Positions 53,207-63,333 of a stretch of 64,000 nt of DNA are shown piece by piece. The DNA lies in NCBI RefSeq assembly GCF_902833905.1, contig NZ_CADFGP010000028.1, forward strand, positions 1 to 64,000, written 5' to 3'. The position numbers and the translations under genes are program-made. The DNA is from Paraburkholderia tuberum STM678 (GTDB lineage Bacteria; Pseudomonadota; Gammaproteobacteria; Burkholderiales; Burkholderiaceae). The notes under the pieces were generated by a model. It was not told the DNA's origin and searched no databases. It worked only from the letters and a program-made list of their open reading frames with translations. The first letter of the stretch is position 1. Every line of letters starts with the position of its first letter.

Positions 53207-53420
53207 GATGTCGGTAGAAATCCGGTTGAGCGCAGCGCGGGCGCATGAGCGAGGCAGTGCGGAGCCAAAGGGAAAGGTCCGTCCGCATTGTAGAGCAAGG
53301 TTTTGCGGCCGCGCGGCCTGCTACTGGCGGCGCGGCGCGGCGCGCGAATTCGCCAAAAAGCTGGCCGGTTCGTTTGCTACACTGCGCTTTCCGAGATTAC
53401 TGTTTGTAAGGAAAGCGCTC

Positions 53421-55178
53421 ATGCACCATGGTATCGGCTTCATCCAGGATCTGGCCGTCGTGATGGCGCTGGCCGGCGTCGTCACCGTGCTGTTCCATCG
53501 GCTGAAGCAGCCGGTGGTGCTCGGCTATATCGCGGCCGGCGTGATCATCGGACCGTACACGCCGCCGTTCCAATTGATCCACGACGAACAGACGATCCAG
53601 ACGCTCGGCGAGCTGGGCGTCGTGTTCCTGATGTTTTCGCTGGGCCTCGAATTCAGCCTGCGCAAGCTGTTCGAGGTCGGCGCGACGGCGATCGTCGCCG
53701 CGCTGTCCGAAATCGTGCTGATGCTGTGGATCGGCTACGAGATCGGCAGCGCGTTCGGCTGGACTCCGATGGACTCGCTGTTCCTCGGCGCGATCCTCGC
53801 GATCTCGTCCACGACGATCATCGTGAAGGCGCTGTCCGATCTCGGACTCAAACGTGAAAGCTTCGCGCAGCTCGTGTTCGGCATTCTGATCGTCGAGGAC
53901 ATTCTCGGTATCGCGATGCTCGTGCTGCTGACCGGCATCGCGCAGACCGGGCAACTGTCGGCCGGGCTCGCGGCCGTCACGCTCGGCAAGCTGCTGCTGT
54001 TCATGACGGTGTCGCTGCTGGTCGGCGTGCTGTTCGTGCCGCGCGCGCTGAACTACGTCGCGCGCACGGGCAGCGACGAGATGATGCTCGTGTCCGTGCT
54101 CGGCTTCTGCTTCGGCTTCTGTCTGCTGGTCGTCAAGCTCGATTACAGCATCGCGCTCGGCGCGTTCCTGATCGGCGCGATCATGGCCGAGTCGCGCCAT
54201 CTGCATCGGATCGAGCATCTGATCGCGCCGCTGCGCGACGCGTTTTCCGCGATCTTCTTCGTGACGATCGGACTGATGCTGAACCCAGCCGTGATGCTCG
54301 ACTACGCGTGGCCGATCGCCGTGATCACGCTCGCGGTGATCGTCGGCAAGATCGTGTCGTGCGGGCTCGGCACGTTTCTGTCGGGGCAGGACGCGCGCAC
54401 CTCGATGCGCGTCGGCATGACCGTGTCGCAGATCGGCGAGTTCTCGTTCATCATCGCGACGCTCGGTCTGACGTTGAAGGTGACGAGCGGGTTTCTGTAT
54501 CCGATCGCGGTCGCCGTGTCGGCATTGACGACGCTGACGACGCCATATCTGATCCGCGTCGCCGATCCGCTCACGCGCCGCATCGGGCAGGCGATGCCCG
54601 CCACGTTGTCCAACGTGTTCGGCATGTACGGGCAATGGCTGCGCAGTTTGATCACGGCGCGCGGCGAGCCGACGCTCATCGGCATGACGCGGCGGATCGT
54701 ATTGCAGATCGCGGTGAATCTCGCGCTCGTCGCGGCCATTTTCCTCGCCGTGTCGTATAGCGCGCCGCATAGCGGCCGGCTGCTCGCGCACTGGCTCGAC
54801 GACGAGCCGCTGCAACGCGTCGTGCAGTGGAGCGTCGCGCTCGTCGTTTCGCTGCCGTTTCTCGTGGCCGTGTATCGCAAGACCAAGTCGCTCGCGCTGC
54901 TGCTTGCCGAAGTCGGCGTGCAGCCGACCACCGCGGGACGCTTCACGAGCGCGCTGCGTCACGCGATCGCCGATCTTGTGCCGATCGTGTCGATGATCGG
55001 CGTGTTTCTGCTGGTGGCGGCGCTGTCGGGCAGCATCCTGCCGCCGACTGGCCTGCTCGTCGCGGTGCTCGTGTGCGCCGCGCTGCTGCTCGCGCTCGTG
55101 TGGCGCTGGTGCGTGAAAATTCATGCGTCGATGCAGATCGCGTTGCGGGAAACCTTCGAAGAGCGGCCGGATCCTTGA
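53421..55178 (+). CDS. CPA2 family monovalent cation:proton antiporter
   Basis: ATG 53421, with AAGGAAAG in front, gives 585 residues; the frame continues upstream as antisense of the amidase. Twelve or more membrane helices. Family motifs are LKQPVVLGYIAAGVIIGPYT, FSLGLEFSLRKL, AISSTTIIVKALSDLG and GILIVEDILGIAML (the E-D pair of the ion site), and VSQIGEFSFIIATLG. Unlike KefB/KefC there is no C-terminal TrkA-N domain; instead further membrane helices follow to the end. It probably exchanges K+ or Na+ for protons. Confidence 0.92.
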   Translation: MHHGIGFIQDLAVVMALAGVVTVLFHRLKQPVVLGYIAAGVIIGPYTPPFQLIHDEQTIQTLGELGVVFLMFSLGLEFSLRKLFEVGATAIVAALSEIVLMLWIGYEIGSAFGWTPMDSLFLGAILAISSTTIIVKALSDLGLKRESFAQLVFGILIVEDILGIAMLVLLTGIAQTGQLSAGLAAVTLGKLLLFMTVSLLVGVLFVPRALNYVARTGSDEMMLVSVLGFCFGFCLLVVKLDYSIALGAFLIGAIMAESRHLHRIEHLIAPLRDAFSAIFFVTIGLMLNPAVMLDYAWPIAVITLAVIVGKIVSCGLGTFLSGQDARTSMRVGMTVSQIGEFSFIIATLGLTLKVTSGFLYPIAVAVSALTTLTTPYLIRVADPLTRRIGQAMPATLSNVFGMYGQWLRSLITARGEPTLIGMTRRIVLQIAVNLALVAAIFLAVSYSAPHSGRLLAHWLDDEPLQRVVQWSVALVVSLPFLVAVYRKTKSLALLLAEVGVQPTTAGRFTSALRHAIADLVPIVSMIGVFLLVAALSGSILPPTGLLVAVLVCAALLLALVWRWCVKIHASMQIALRETFEERPDP

Positions 55179-55306
55179 GTCATCGGGGTCGGTGTAACGC
55201 TTCGCAACAATGTGAGCAATTGTGTGCGGGTTTGCGGGGCCTGCAGCACTGACGGATAATCAGGGCATATTCATTCGTTCGCGTGTAAGGCGCCCGTCCG
55301 ACAGTC

Positions 55307-56758
55307 ATGAGCGAAAACAAACCCGAAAACGCCGGCACGACCGGCAGTCCGCAGCCGGCCTCCCCCGCGCCGAGCAGTGCGCCGGCCGAACCGGCCGCCT
55401 CGCTTCCTCCCTCGCATGAAGATGCCATCCGGTCGGCCGCCAAAGACACGAGCCCGACGGCCGAGGAGGCGACCGCGAGGTCGTCGACCGACGATCCGCT
55501 CAGCGCATCGTCGGTCACGCCCGAAGATCCGCGCACGGCGCGGCTGCGCGACGCGGCCGAGGCGCGCAGCGCCGCCGCCGAATCGACCGCGCGGCAGGAA
55601 GCCAAGGTGCACGAGCGCGAAGTGCGGCGCGCTGGTACGTACGCCGGCGGCGCGACCATGGTGAAACCCGAGCCGCTCGCGAAACCGACGGTGGCCGCCG
55701 GCGAGCCGCGCGCGGCTGGCGGCAGCGCGGCGGACCTCGCCACCGAAGACGAAATCGCCACCGAGGCAGCCGCCGCACCCGCGGCGCGCGCGCCCGGCTC
55801 GCCGCCGCCCGGTTTCGGCGCGGCACCCGATTTCAGCGCCACGAACCCGCCGCCACCCAACGCGCTGCCGCCGTCGCCACCGCGCTATCTGAAGCAGAGC
55901 GACTCCGCGTGGAGCGTGTTCGGCCGCATCATCGCGGCGCGCGCGCGGCAGCTGTTCGATCGCGCGGGGCAGCGGATCACGCAGCGCACGCTGCGCATCG
56001 GCGTGTCGGCGCGCATCTTCCACCCGGAACCGGGCGCGAAGGGCTTGCGCGGCAAGACGCTGCAGTATCTGGAGGAGTCGGTCGCGCACTGGGTGATGTC
56101 GCGCGACGTGCTGGTGTTCATGATCCCGACCGTTGGTCATCAGGGCATGCTGCACCCGAGCAACATCCGTCTGCGCGACTATGCGAAGCATCTCGATGGC
56201 CTGCTGCTGCAAGGCGGCGCCGACGTGTCGCCGCAGACGTATGCGGAATCGGCGGCCAGCCACGAATGGCCCGGTGACCGCGTGCGCGACATGTACGAGC
56301 TCGAACTGCTGCACGAGTTCGTCGAATCGGGCAAGCCGGTGCTCGGCGTGTGTCGCGGCTGTCAGCTGATCAATGTCGCGTTCGGCGGCACGCTATATCA
56401 GGACATCGCGACCGAAGTGCCCACCGCGAACGCCCACGTCAACGAAAACTACGATCAGCACCGGCACGGCGTGCATTTTCCGGATGGCTCGACGCTGCTG
56501 AACATGTTCCCCGGACGGCACGACGCGATCGTCAACTCGATCCACCATCAGGCGGTAAAGACGCTGGGCCGCGATCTCAATATCGAGGCGGTGTCGGCGT
56601 CGGACGGCATCATCGAGGCCGTGCGCTACCGGCGCGCGCCGTTCGTGATGGGCGTGCAGTGGCACCCGGAGTTTCATCGCGCGGGCGGCCCGGAGCTGCT
56701 CGATTGCACGCCGTTGCTCGATACGTTCCTGCGGGTCGCGCGGGAGACGCGGTTTTAA
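55307..56758 (+). CDS. Gamma-glutamyl-GABA hydrolase-like class I amidotransferase with disordered head
   Basis: A 483-residue protein. Residues 1 to about 195 are low-complexity, rich in Ala, Pro, Ser, Glu and Thr with no recognisable fold. From about 220 a peptidase C26 domain begins (TLRIGVSARIFHP). The nucleophile Cys is in GVCRGCQLINVAFGGTLYQD, and the His-Glu pair is in QWHPEFH near residue 455. PuuD-type enzymes hydrolyse gamma-glutamyl-GABA in putrescine breakdown. No putrescine gene is adjacent, so the substrate is open. The long head is not part of the standard family. Confidence 0.85.
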   Translation: MSENKPENAGTTGSPQPASPAPSSAPAEPAASLPPSHEDAIRSAAKDTSPTAEEATARSSTDDPLSASSVTPEDPRTARLRDAAEARSAAAESTARQEAKVHEREVRRAGTYAGGATMVKPEPLAKPTVAAGEPRAAGGSAADLATEDEIATEAAAAPAARAPGSPPPGFGAAPDFSATNPPPPNALPPSPPRYLKQSDSAWSVFGRIIAARARQLFDRAGQRITQRTLRIGVSARIFHPEPGAKGLRGKTLQYLEESVAHWVMSRDVLVFMIPTVGHQGMLHPSNIRLRDYAKHLDGLLLQGGADVSPQTYAESAASHEWPGDRVRDMYELELLHEFVESGKPVLGVCRGCQLINVAFGGTLYQDIATEVPTANAHVNENYDQHRHGVHFPDGSTLLNMFPGRHDAIVNSIHHQAVKTLGRDLNIEAVSASDGIIEAVRYRRAPFVMGVQWHPEFHRAGGPELLDCTPLLDTFLRVARETRF

Positions 56759-57104
56759 GCAAGGCGGGTTTGCGTTGGCGCGGCGTGCGCGGTCGAGGTT
56801 GAGTCCGCGGCGTGGTTGCGCATCGGTCCCGCGCTTTCGCTGTTTTCCGCAGCCCGACGGAGCCATTCCATCCATCTGACGCGCTGTCACGTTATGTGGC
56901 AGTGCGTTTTCTTCTCTCGAAATAGTCAGGAGTGCGAGCTGGGTGGCGTCTTTATTTTGCGACTGTGATTTCGGGATGGAGTGGTTCGCTGCGCCAACCG
57001 TCTATCTCGATTTCGAGCGTGTCCATACAGTGCCCACGAGCTTCGCGTCGCGATAAATCCGCGCGATAATCCAACGTCATTCTCGATCGGCGTGGAGCAG
57101 GCAT
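56759..57104. other. Intergenic, nothing recognised
   Basis: About 345 bases between the amidotransferase and the DUF2968 gene. An AT-richer stretch at 56888-56960 may hold the promoter of the next gene. No hairpin with a T run and no small gene stood out. Confidence 0.4.
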
Positions 57105-57818
57105 ATGAAGTACTCCTTGGTTATCCGGCGCGCTATGTTGCTCGCCGGTGTCTATGCGTTGTGGCATACGGGTGTTGCGGTGGCACAGCAGGACAGCGTG
57201 AGCGCGCCGCTGGCGGGCACGCGGCCGGCTCCAGGGGAGTTGGCGCCGCGAGAGGCTGGCCCCCAGTCCGTCGCTGAGCCCGAGGTGTCCGCGAATACGC
57301 CCGCTGCCGCGCGCGGCGACGTCGCCGATTTGATCCAGTTGATCCACGACGCGAACCTCAGCGAACTGCGCACGACCTACAACGGCAGCTACGGTGCGAG
57401 CCTGTTCTTCCATCCGCCGCGGATGACGTACTACGTCGCGTTGTTTCAGAACAAGCATTTCTGGCGCGTGATCAGGAGCGATTCGGCAGAGCGCGCGGAA
57501 GCGATCTACGCCGGTTTCGCGCAGCAGACGCAGCAACTCGCGGACGCCGAGATTCATCGCACGCGGTTGCAGGCGCAGAATGCATATCTGCAGGGCAGCA
57601 TCGCGATATCGCAGCAGCAGGCGCAACGGCTGCAGACCGATCTCGACGTCGCCCGCACGCAGCAGGCGAAGGTCGACGACCGGCAGCGGCAGACGCGCGA
57701 CGAGGCGCTCGCGCTGCGCGCGGAGCGCGACAACGCGCAGGCGCAATTGCGTCAGCTTCAGAGCGCGATCACGCGCTTGCAGCAGCAGACGGAAGCGGGT
57801 TTGCCTGCGTCGAAGTAA
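57105..57818 (+). CDS. DUF2968 secreted coiled-coil protein
   Basis: A 237-residue protein with a signal peptide ending ...TGVAVAQ (about residue 28) and a Pro/Ala linker. The DUF2968 core starts with ADLIQLIHDANLSELRTTYN, then GSYGASLFFHPPRMTYYVAL and FQNKHFWRVI. A long C-terminal coiled coil (about 140-232) is rich in Gln, Arg and Ala. It is a Burkholderia-type periplasmic protein of unknown function. The gene is convergent with the following minus-strand gene (9 bases between stops). Confidence 0.85.
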   Translation: MKYSLVIRRAMLLAGVYALWHTGVAVAQQDSVSAPLAGTRPAPGELAPREAGPQSVAEPEVSANTPAAARGDVADLIQLIHDANLSELRTTYNGSYGASLFFHPPRMTYYVALFQNKHFWRVIRSDSAERAEAIYAGFAQQTQQLADAEIHRTRLQAQNAYLQGSIAISQQQAQRLQTDLDVARTQQAKVDDRQRQTRDEALALRAERDNAQAQLRQLQSAITRLQQQTEAGLPASK

Positions 57819-57827
57819 CGGCAGCGC

Positions 57828-58853
57828 TCATTGCGCGAATTGTTCCGGGATTTCGGTGACGCGACGCTGCGATATGTGGTTCATCCACTCGGTGCTATTT
57901 GCCGGCAGATTGTTCGACACGGTGGAGCGCGGCAGCGGCGCGACGTCGCGCAAAGACATCATGGCGAACGTCGTTACATCAGCGTATCCGTCTTCGCCGA
58001 ACCGGGTACGAACGCGCGCTTCATGCGATGGGTCATTCGCGGCATGCCGATTTACCGGAAGCGGATGCGTTTGCACGCGAAGCGCACGACGCGGAGGCGA
58101 TGAGCGAATCGCGTCACGCGGCGTGGGCGCATGTCGCGTGGCGGTGCGCTGAGGCAAAGCCGCGATGCGCGCGGGTGCGGCGGCGGCCACGTCGGCAGGT
58201 AATGGCGGAAGCACAGGAGCCGGTGTGACGGCCTCCGCAATCACCGGTGCCTCGGGACTCGCAACCAGATGCTGCGCACGACGCTTTTCTACCGGCGCCG
58301 GCGCATCACGACGGGGCTTCAGAGCTTGCGCCGATTTCAGCATGTCGGAGGCCATATGCCGCGGCGCCAGAGGCTGATCGACGATCCACCACGCCAGCAC
58401 TGCGACGCAGCCGATTACGCCGGCACTCGCCGCGACCGTTCGCCGATGCCGCACAGTGCGCCGCTGCGCGATTCGCGGCGAGCGGGCCTTGAGCGCGATT
58501 CGCATTGGACCCTGAGGCACCTTCCGTTGCATAGCGGGATGCGCCGCCGTCGCGGTATTCGACGGTTCCCCGGCAGGCTGCGTGGCGTCCGCGACGGGCG
58601 TCTCTGCCGGCCGCTTCATGTCAGTTAGCACGCCGGTCAGCACGCCGTCGATCGACACCCACTGCCCATACGACAGCAACTGCTGATCTCTGACGCACAC
58701 GGTGCGCAGCAGCGCGGCATACAGCGAATCGAGCCCGGTTCGCCAGGACAGCAACGCCCAGTCGCGGCCGAACGGTTCGGGCAGGTGGTCGAGCGTACGG
58801 AAAGGGGGAAGCGCGAATGCGCCTTCAATCAGGATGAGTGGCGTGCTGGTCAT
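57828..58853 (-). CDS. Hypothetical single-pass membrane protein
   Basis: A 341-residue protein. The N-terminal 75 residues are folded-looking (PLILIEGAFALPPFRTLDHL, then a Trp/Leu-rich part). A basic linker (KARSPRIAQRRTVRHRRTV) precedes one membrane helix (ASAGVIGCVAVLAWWIV, about 140-158). A Pro/Ala/Arg-rich periplasmic region follows, with a C-terminal motif (MMSLRDVAPLPRSTVSNN). I do not recognise the family. Topology suggests a cytoplasmic head with a periplasmic tail, as in some scaffold or secretion accessory proteins, but this is only a resemblance. Confidence 0.65.
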   Translation of the reverse strand: MTSTPLILIEGAFALPPFRTLDHLPEPFGRDWALLSWRTGLDSLYAALLRTVCVRDQQLLSYGQWVSIDGVLTGVLTDMKRPAETPVADATQPAGEPSNTATAAHPAMQRKVPQGPMRIALKARSPRIAQRRTVRHRRTVAASAGVIGCVAVLAWWIVDQPLAPRHMASDMLKSAQALKPRRDAPAPVEKRRAQHLVASPEAPVIAEAVTPAPVLPPLPADVAAAAPARIAALPQRTATRHAPTPRDAIRSSPPRRALRVQTHPLPVNRHAANDPSHEARVRTRFGEDGYADVTTFAMMSLRDVAPLPRSTVSNNLPANSTEWMNHISQRRVTEIPEQFAQ

Positions 58854-59053
58854 CGGTTTCTTCCGGTATCTCGGACAGGCTCACCGGTGTGGCAGTGACG
58901 GAATCTGTAGGGGGCCGATGAAGCCATCGGCAACAGAAAATCATGCCTCGAAACTACGTCGTCCACCGTTCAGATGACTCCGAAAACAGGAATACCGCCG
59001 GCGCGCGCCGTCCCCGCGACGCCACGCGCATCACGCACACTCAACCACGGCGT

Positions 59054-59578
59054 TCAAGCCTTCAACCGGTACACGTAGCGCAACGCGGTGATATCCACGC
59101 CGCCCATCTGATCGGGCTCCGCGCCGACCAACTGCCAGCCGTGTCGCTCGTAAAAGCCGATCGCCGCCGTATTGCCCTCGAGCACGTATAGGTACAGCTG
59201 TGCCTCGCCTTGCGCGCGCGTCCAGTCTACGGCTGCGTGCATCAGTGTTTTGCCGACGCCGATGCCCTGATAACCGGGCAGCGCATGCAGGTTGTCGAGC
59301 AGCACGCCCCACGCGGACTCGGGCTGGCGCTCGACACATACGAAGCCGGCCGGCTCGCCGGCCAGCTCGGCGATCAGCACGATGCGGCGCTCGCCGCCCG
59401 GCGCGCCGAGACGTGCTTCCCAATAGGCGGCGCGTTCGCGCGTGACTTCGCCGTCGAGGAACGCGTCGGGCAACAGACCGCGATAGGTCGCCTGCCAACT
59501 GGCGCTGTGGATCGACGCAATCAGCGCGGCGTCCTCGAGCGTGGCGGGGCGCAGGGAAAGAGCAGGGGTGGTTCGCAT
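59054..59578 (-). CDS. GNAT family N-acetyltransferase
   Basis: ATG 59578 gives 174 residues; the frame extends upstream to 59728 but the domain starts here (LSLRPATLEDAALIASIHSA). The acetyl-CoA loop is in ALPGYQGIGVGKTLMHAAVD (Q-x-x-G-x-G type), followed by LYLYVLEGNTAAIGFYERHG, the usual GNAT end. The N-terminal SWQATYRGLLPDAFLD is typical of a broad subfamily acting on small molecules. Substrate unknown. Confidence 0.88.
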   Translation of the reverse strand: MRTTPALSLRPATLEDAALIASIHSASWQATYRGLLPDAFLDGEVTRERAAYWEARLGAPGGERRIVLIAELAGEPAGFVCVERQPESAWGVLLDNLHALPGYQGIGVGKTLMHAAVDWTRAQGEAQLYLYVLEGNTAAIGFYERHGWQLVGAEPDQMGGVDITALRYVYRLKA

Positions 59579-59898
59579 CGGCGTAATCGACTGAATGGCC
59601 TCGCGCGGACAGTCTACCGCTGCCCGCGGGTGTCGCGCGTAAGCAAACTGTATGCGTTTCGCGTCGACCCTATCAGCAGTAACATTACGTGGCATCGGCC
59701 CGACATCGAGCTCAGCGTTTACCCTCATATCGAATGAGCGCCGTGAGCAGCAAAATGCGGCGCCCCCGGGCGCACTTGCTTATACCTGTGCGTTCGCCTG
59801 CAGCATCCGCTTGCCAAGCAGTGGATCGTTTCAACTGCCCGCTCGTCACCGTCCGCGTCGATCCGTCCGACAGGGCGGCGGGCCTATCCGAGAGTGTC

Positions 59899-61200
59899 AT
59901 GTCTACAGCGACCCACGCCGCTTCCACCACCGAAGAATCCAAGGTCAAGACAGTGTTCCGCGTTGTCAGCGGCAACTTTCTTGAAATGTACGACTTCATG
60001 GTCTATGGCTACTACGCTTCCGCGATCGCCAAGACCTACTTTCCTGGCGGCAGCGATTTCGCGTCGCTGATGCTGTCGCTGTCCGTGTTCGGCGCGGGCT
60101 TCCTGATGCGTCCGCTCGGCGCGATCGTGCTCGGCGCCTACATCGACCATCACGGTCGTCGCAAAGGCCTGATCCTCACACTGAGCCTGATGGCGCTCGG
60201 CACGCTGACGGTCGCGACGATACCGGGCTACGCGACCATCGGGCTCGTGGCGCCCGTGCTGGTGCTGCTCGGCCGGCTGCTGCAAGGCTTCTCCGCCGGC
60301 GCTGAGCTCGGCGGCGTGTCGGTGTATCTGTCGGAGATCGCGACGAAGGGCAACAAGGGCTTCTATTGCTCGTGGCAATCGGGCAGCCAGCAGGTCGCGG
60401 TGGTATTCGCCGCGCTGATCGGCGTGGGGCTCAACAAGATTCTGCCCGCCGAGCAGATGTTCGCGTGGGGCTGGCGCGTGCCGTTCCTGATCGGCTGTCT
60501 GATCGTGCCGTTCCTGTTCATCATCCGCCGCTCGCTGCAGGAAACCGAGGAGTTCACGGCGCGCAAGCATCGTCCGAGCGTGGGCGAGATCCTGAAGTCG
60601 ATGCTCGCGAACTATCCGATCGTGCTGGGCGGCATGGGCATGGTCATCATGACGACCGTGTCGTTCTACATGATCACCGCTTACACGCCGACCTTCGGCA
60701 AGGAAGTGCTGAAGCTGTCGGCGATCGACGCGCTCGTCGTCACCGTCTGCGTCGGTATCTCGAATCTGATCTGGCTGCCGTTGTCCGGCGCGTTGTCGGA
60801 CCGCGTCGGCCGCCGTCCGGTGCTGCTCGCGTTCACGATCCTGACGATCCTCACCGCGTATCCGGCGCTGCAATGGCTCGTCGCCGAACCGTCGTTCGCG
60901 CGTCTGCTCGCCGTGCAGCTGTGGTTGTCGTTCCTGTACGGCTGCTACAACGGCGCGATGGTCGTCGCGCTGACCGAAGTGATGCCGGTCGAAGTGCGAA
61001 CCGCTGGCTTCTCGCTCGCGTACAGTCTCGCGACGACGATCGGCGGCTTCACGCCGGCCATCGCCACGCTGCTGATCCATGTGACCAGCAACAAGGCGGC
61101 GCCGGGCCTGGTCCTCGGCGTGGCGGCAATCTGCGGTCTGCTCGCGACGCTGTTCCTGTATCGCACGCCGGAGTCACGCAGTCAGTATCGGGCGGCCTGA
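59899..61200 (+). CDS. MFS citrate/tricarballylate:proton symporter (MHS family)
   Basis: ATG 59899 gives 433 residues, the normal length for CitA/TcuC-type transporters; the frame upstream to 59689 is not conserved-looking. Twelve membrane helices. Family motifs are SGNFLEMYDFMVYGYYASAI, GAYIDHHGRRKGLILTLSLM (the MFS loop 2-3 motif) and GRLLQGFSAGAELGGVSVYL. GALSDRVGRRPVLL is the loop 8-9 motif. It imports citrate or a related tricarboxylate with protons. It stands alone and is followed by a perfect terminator. Confidence 0.92.
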   Translation: MSTATHAASTTEESKVKTVFRVVSGNFLEMYDFMVYGYYASAIAKTYFPGGSDFASLMLSLSVFGAGFLMRPLGAIVLGAYIDHHGRRKGLILTLSLMALGTLTVATIPGYATIGLVAPVLVLLGRLLQGFSAGAELGGVSVYLSEIATKGNKGFYCSWQSGSQQVAVVFAALIGVGLNKILPAEQMFAWGWRVPFLIGCLIVPFLFIIRRSLQETEEFTARKHRPSVGEILKSMLANYPIVLGGMGMVIMTTVSFYMITAYTPTFGKEVLKLSAIDALVVTVCVGISNLIWLPLSGALSDRVGRRPVLLAFTILTILTAYPALQWLVAEPSFARLLAVQLWLSFLYGCYNGAMVVALTEVMPVEVRTAGFSLAYSLATTIGGFTPAIATLLIHVTSNKAAPGLVLGVAAICGLLATLFLYRTPESRSQYRAA

Positions 61201-61223
61201 CGGTTCACTTCGTGTTCTGAAAA

Positions 61224-61253
61224 CAAAAGACCCCGCGCTAGCGGGGTCTTTTG
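61224..61253. terminator. Bidirectional terminator
   Basis: A perfect 13-bp stem CAAAAGACCCCGC/GCGGGGTCTTTTG with a GCTA loop, with A and T runs on both sides. It serves the citrate transporter gene (plus) and the TPR gene (minus), whose stops flank it. Confidence 0.93.
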
Positions 61254-61274
61254 TTTGCGACGCGTGGTCTGTGG

Positions 61275-63122
61275 CTACCCGTGCCGCAATTCGTCAGCGA
61301 CCACCTCGACGACTTCATCCCACGCACCCGGCCGCGGCTGACGTACGAGCGTCGCGCCGGGATACCACGGGCTGCGCGTGTCGCCGTCGAACCAGCGCCA
61401 GTCGGCGGCGAACGGTAGCATCAGCCACAGCGGCTTGCGCAGCGCGCCCGCGAGGTGCGCGATCGACGTGTCGATCGACACCACCGCGTCGAGCCGCTCG
61501 ACGATCGCCGCGGTATCCGCGAAGTCGCCGATGCGGTGGTCGAAGCGATGGATCGCGGCCGCGCGCGGATGCGCGTCGAGCGCCGCGTGGTCGTCCTCGG
61601 ACAGATCGGGCTGCAACACGATCCAGTCGATGCCATCCAGTGCGAACAGCGGCTCCAGCGCGGCGAGCGGCATCGTGCGGGTTTCGTTGCGCTGGATGCG
61701 CCCCGACCATGCGAGCCCGATCTTGCGCTTCGCCTGACCGCCGAGCGAGCCGCGCCATTTGCGGCCATAGGCCGGCGGCACGCTCAGATAGGGCGTGCGC
61801 GCGTCAATCGTGTCGTAGCGCGTGCCGAGCGCCAGCGGCAGGCTCAAGAGCGGAATCTGCAGATCGGCGGCGGGGCGCGGCTGGCCCTGCGCGATCAGCG
61901 AGACGCGCCATGCCTGCGCGACGGGCGCGAAGAGCGGCACCAACTGCGGCTGCACTTCCAGCACGACGCGCGCGGCGCGAAGCGCTGCGCGCGGTACGAA
62001 GCGCACGAACTGCAGCGTGTCGCCGAAACCCTGTTCGGCATGGATCAGCAGCGTGTGTTTTTCGATCGACTCGCCGTGCCAGCGCGGCAACGTCTGGATC
62101 ACCGGTTGCGCGACGGTTTGCAAGCGCCATTCGTATTCGGGCAGCCCGCGCTCGAAGTCGCGCATCGCGAGCCACGCGAGCGCACGGTTCATATGCGCGG
62201 ACGCGAGATCCGGGCGCAGCCGCAACGCCTGATCGAGCGCGCGCACCGCGGCCGCGTGCGCGCCGAGCGCCTGGTGCGCGGTGCCGAGCGCAAGCCACGC
62301 GAGCGCGAATTGCGGATCGAGCCCGACCGCGCGCTCCAGATACGGCAGCGCCTGTTCGGCACGGCCGAGCGACGCGAGCGCGTTGCCCATGCCATAGATC
62401 GCCGGCGGCAGGTTCGGCTGCAGACGCAGCGCCGCTTCAAATGACGCGACTGCCCGCGCATGGCGGCCGGTCGCATCGAACGTATTCGCGAGATTGAAGT
62501 GCGCGGCGACGAAGCGCGGCTCGGCGGCGAGCGCGGCCTCGAAGCAGGGCACTGCCTCGTTCGGTCGATCGAGCGCGTTCAGCGACATGCCCATGTTGTT
62601 CAGCGCGCCCGCGTGACCGGGGCGCAGCTCGAGCGCGCGCCGGAACGACGCGATCGCGTCCGCGTGACGGCCGAGCGCGTGCAGCGCGTTGCCGAGATTG
62701 TTGTGCGACGACGCGTCGTTCGGCTGCAGGCGCAGCGAACGTTCGAACGCATCGGCGGCGTCTTCGTGACGGCCTTGCGACGCGTACGCGTTGCCGAGGT
62801 TGTAGTGCGCCATCGGGAAGGTCGGCGCGAGCGTCAGCGCGTTGCGGAACTGCTCGATCGCGGCGTCGATCTGGCCGAGCGCCTTCAGCGCATTGCCGAG
62901 GTTCAGCTGCAGCGCCGCGTCTTCGGGGCGCAGATCGACCGCGCGCCGCACCAGCGCCGCGGCTTCGGCGTGCTGGCCCTGCTGGTGACGCAGCACGCCG
63001 AGCAGATGCAGCGCGTCGACATGGCTGGGGTCGTGGTCGAGCGTGGCGCGGTAGCCGCGTTCGGCGTCGTCGAGGCGGCCGTCACGATGCGCCGCGAACG
63101 CGCGGTCAAATACAGGTTGCAT
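61275..63122 (-). CDS. TPR protein with GT9-like glycosyltransferase tail
   Basis: ATG 63122 gives 615 residues; the frame to 63287 adds an Arg-rich leader that does not look native. Residues 1 to about 350 are about ten canonical 34-residue TPR units (for example HYNLGNAYASQGRHEDAADA). The rest resembles heptosyltransferase-like GT-B domains found behind TPRs: LLIHAEQGFGDTLQFVRFVP, KRKIGLAWSGRIQRNETRTM and AVVSIDTSIAHLAGALRKPL. Such proteins may glycosylate surface proteins or polysaccharide. Unlike the TPR array at 40642-42363, these repeats are divergent and ordinary. Confidence 0.85.
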   Translation of the reverse strand: MQPVFDRAFAAHRDGRLDDAERGYRATLDHDPSHVDALHLLGVLRHQQGQHAEAAALVRRAVDLRPEDAALQLNLGNALKALGQIDAAIEQFRNALTLAPTFPMAHYNLGNAYASQGRHEDAADAFERSLRLQPNDASSHNNLGNALHALGRHADAIASFRRALELRPGHAGALNNMGMSLNALDRPNEAVPCFEAALAAEPRFVAAHFNLANTFDATGRHARAVASFEAALRLQPNLPPAIYGMGNALASLGRAEQALPYLERAVGLDPQFALAWLALGTAHQALGAHAAAVRALDQALRLRPDLASAHMNRALAWLAMRDFERGLPEYEWRLQTVAQPVIQTLPRWHGESIEKHTLLIHAEQGFGDTLQFVRFVPRAALRAARVVLEVQPQLVPLFAPVAQAWRVSLIAQGQPRPAADLQIPLLSLPLALGTRYDTIDARTPYLSVPPAYGRKWRGSLGGQAKRKIGLAWSGRIQRNETRTMPLAALEPLFALDGIDWIVLQPDLSEDDHAALDAHPRAAAIHRFDHRIGDFADTAAIVERLDAVVSIDTSIAHLAGALRKPLWLMLPFAADWRWFDGDTRSPWYPGATLVRQPRPGAWDEVVEVVADELRHG

Positions 63123-63333
63123 GACGGGGAGGGCTTTTGGATCAATCAGACTGAGGGCGCATTTTCCCATACTTGCGCAAGCGGCCCGGATTTGCGCGGA
63201 GCGTGAGTTCATGGGCAACGACGGATGGAACCCCCGCGCAACCCGTCTTGCCGACGCGCGATTGATGCAGCGCACCCGTGTGCGCAAGAGTGGCGGCGTA
63301 CACTAGAACGCATTGTTGCCTCCGGAGTTCCGC

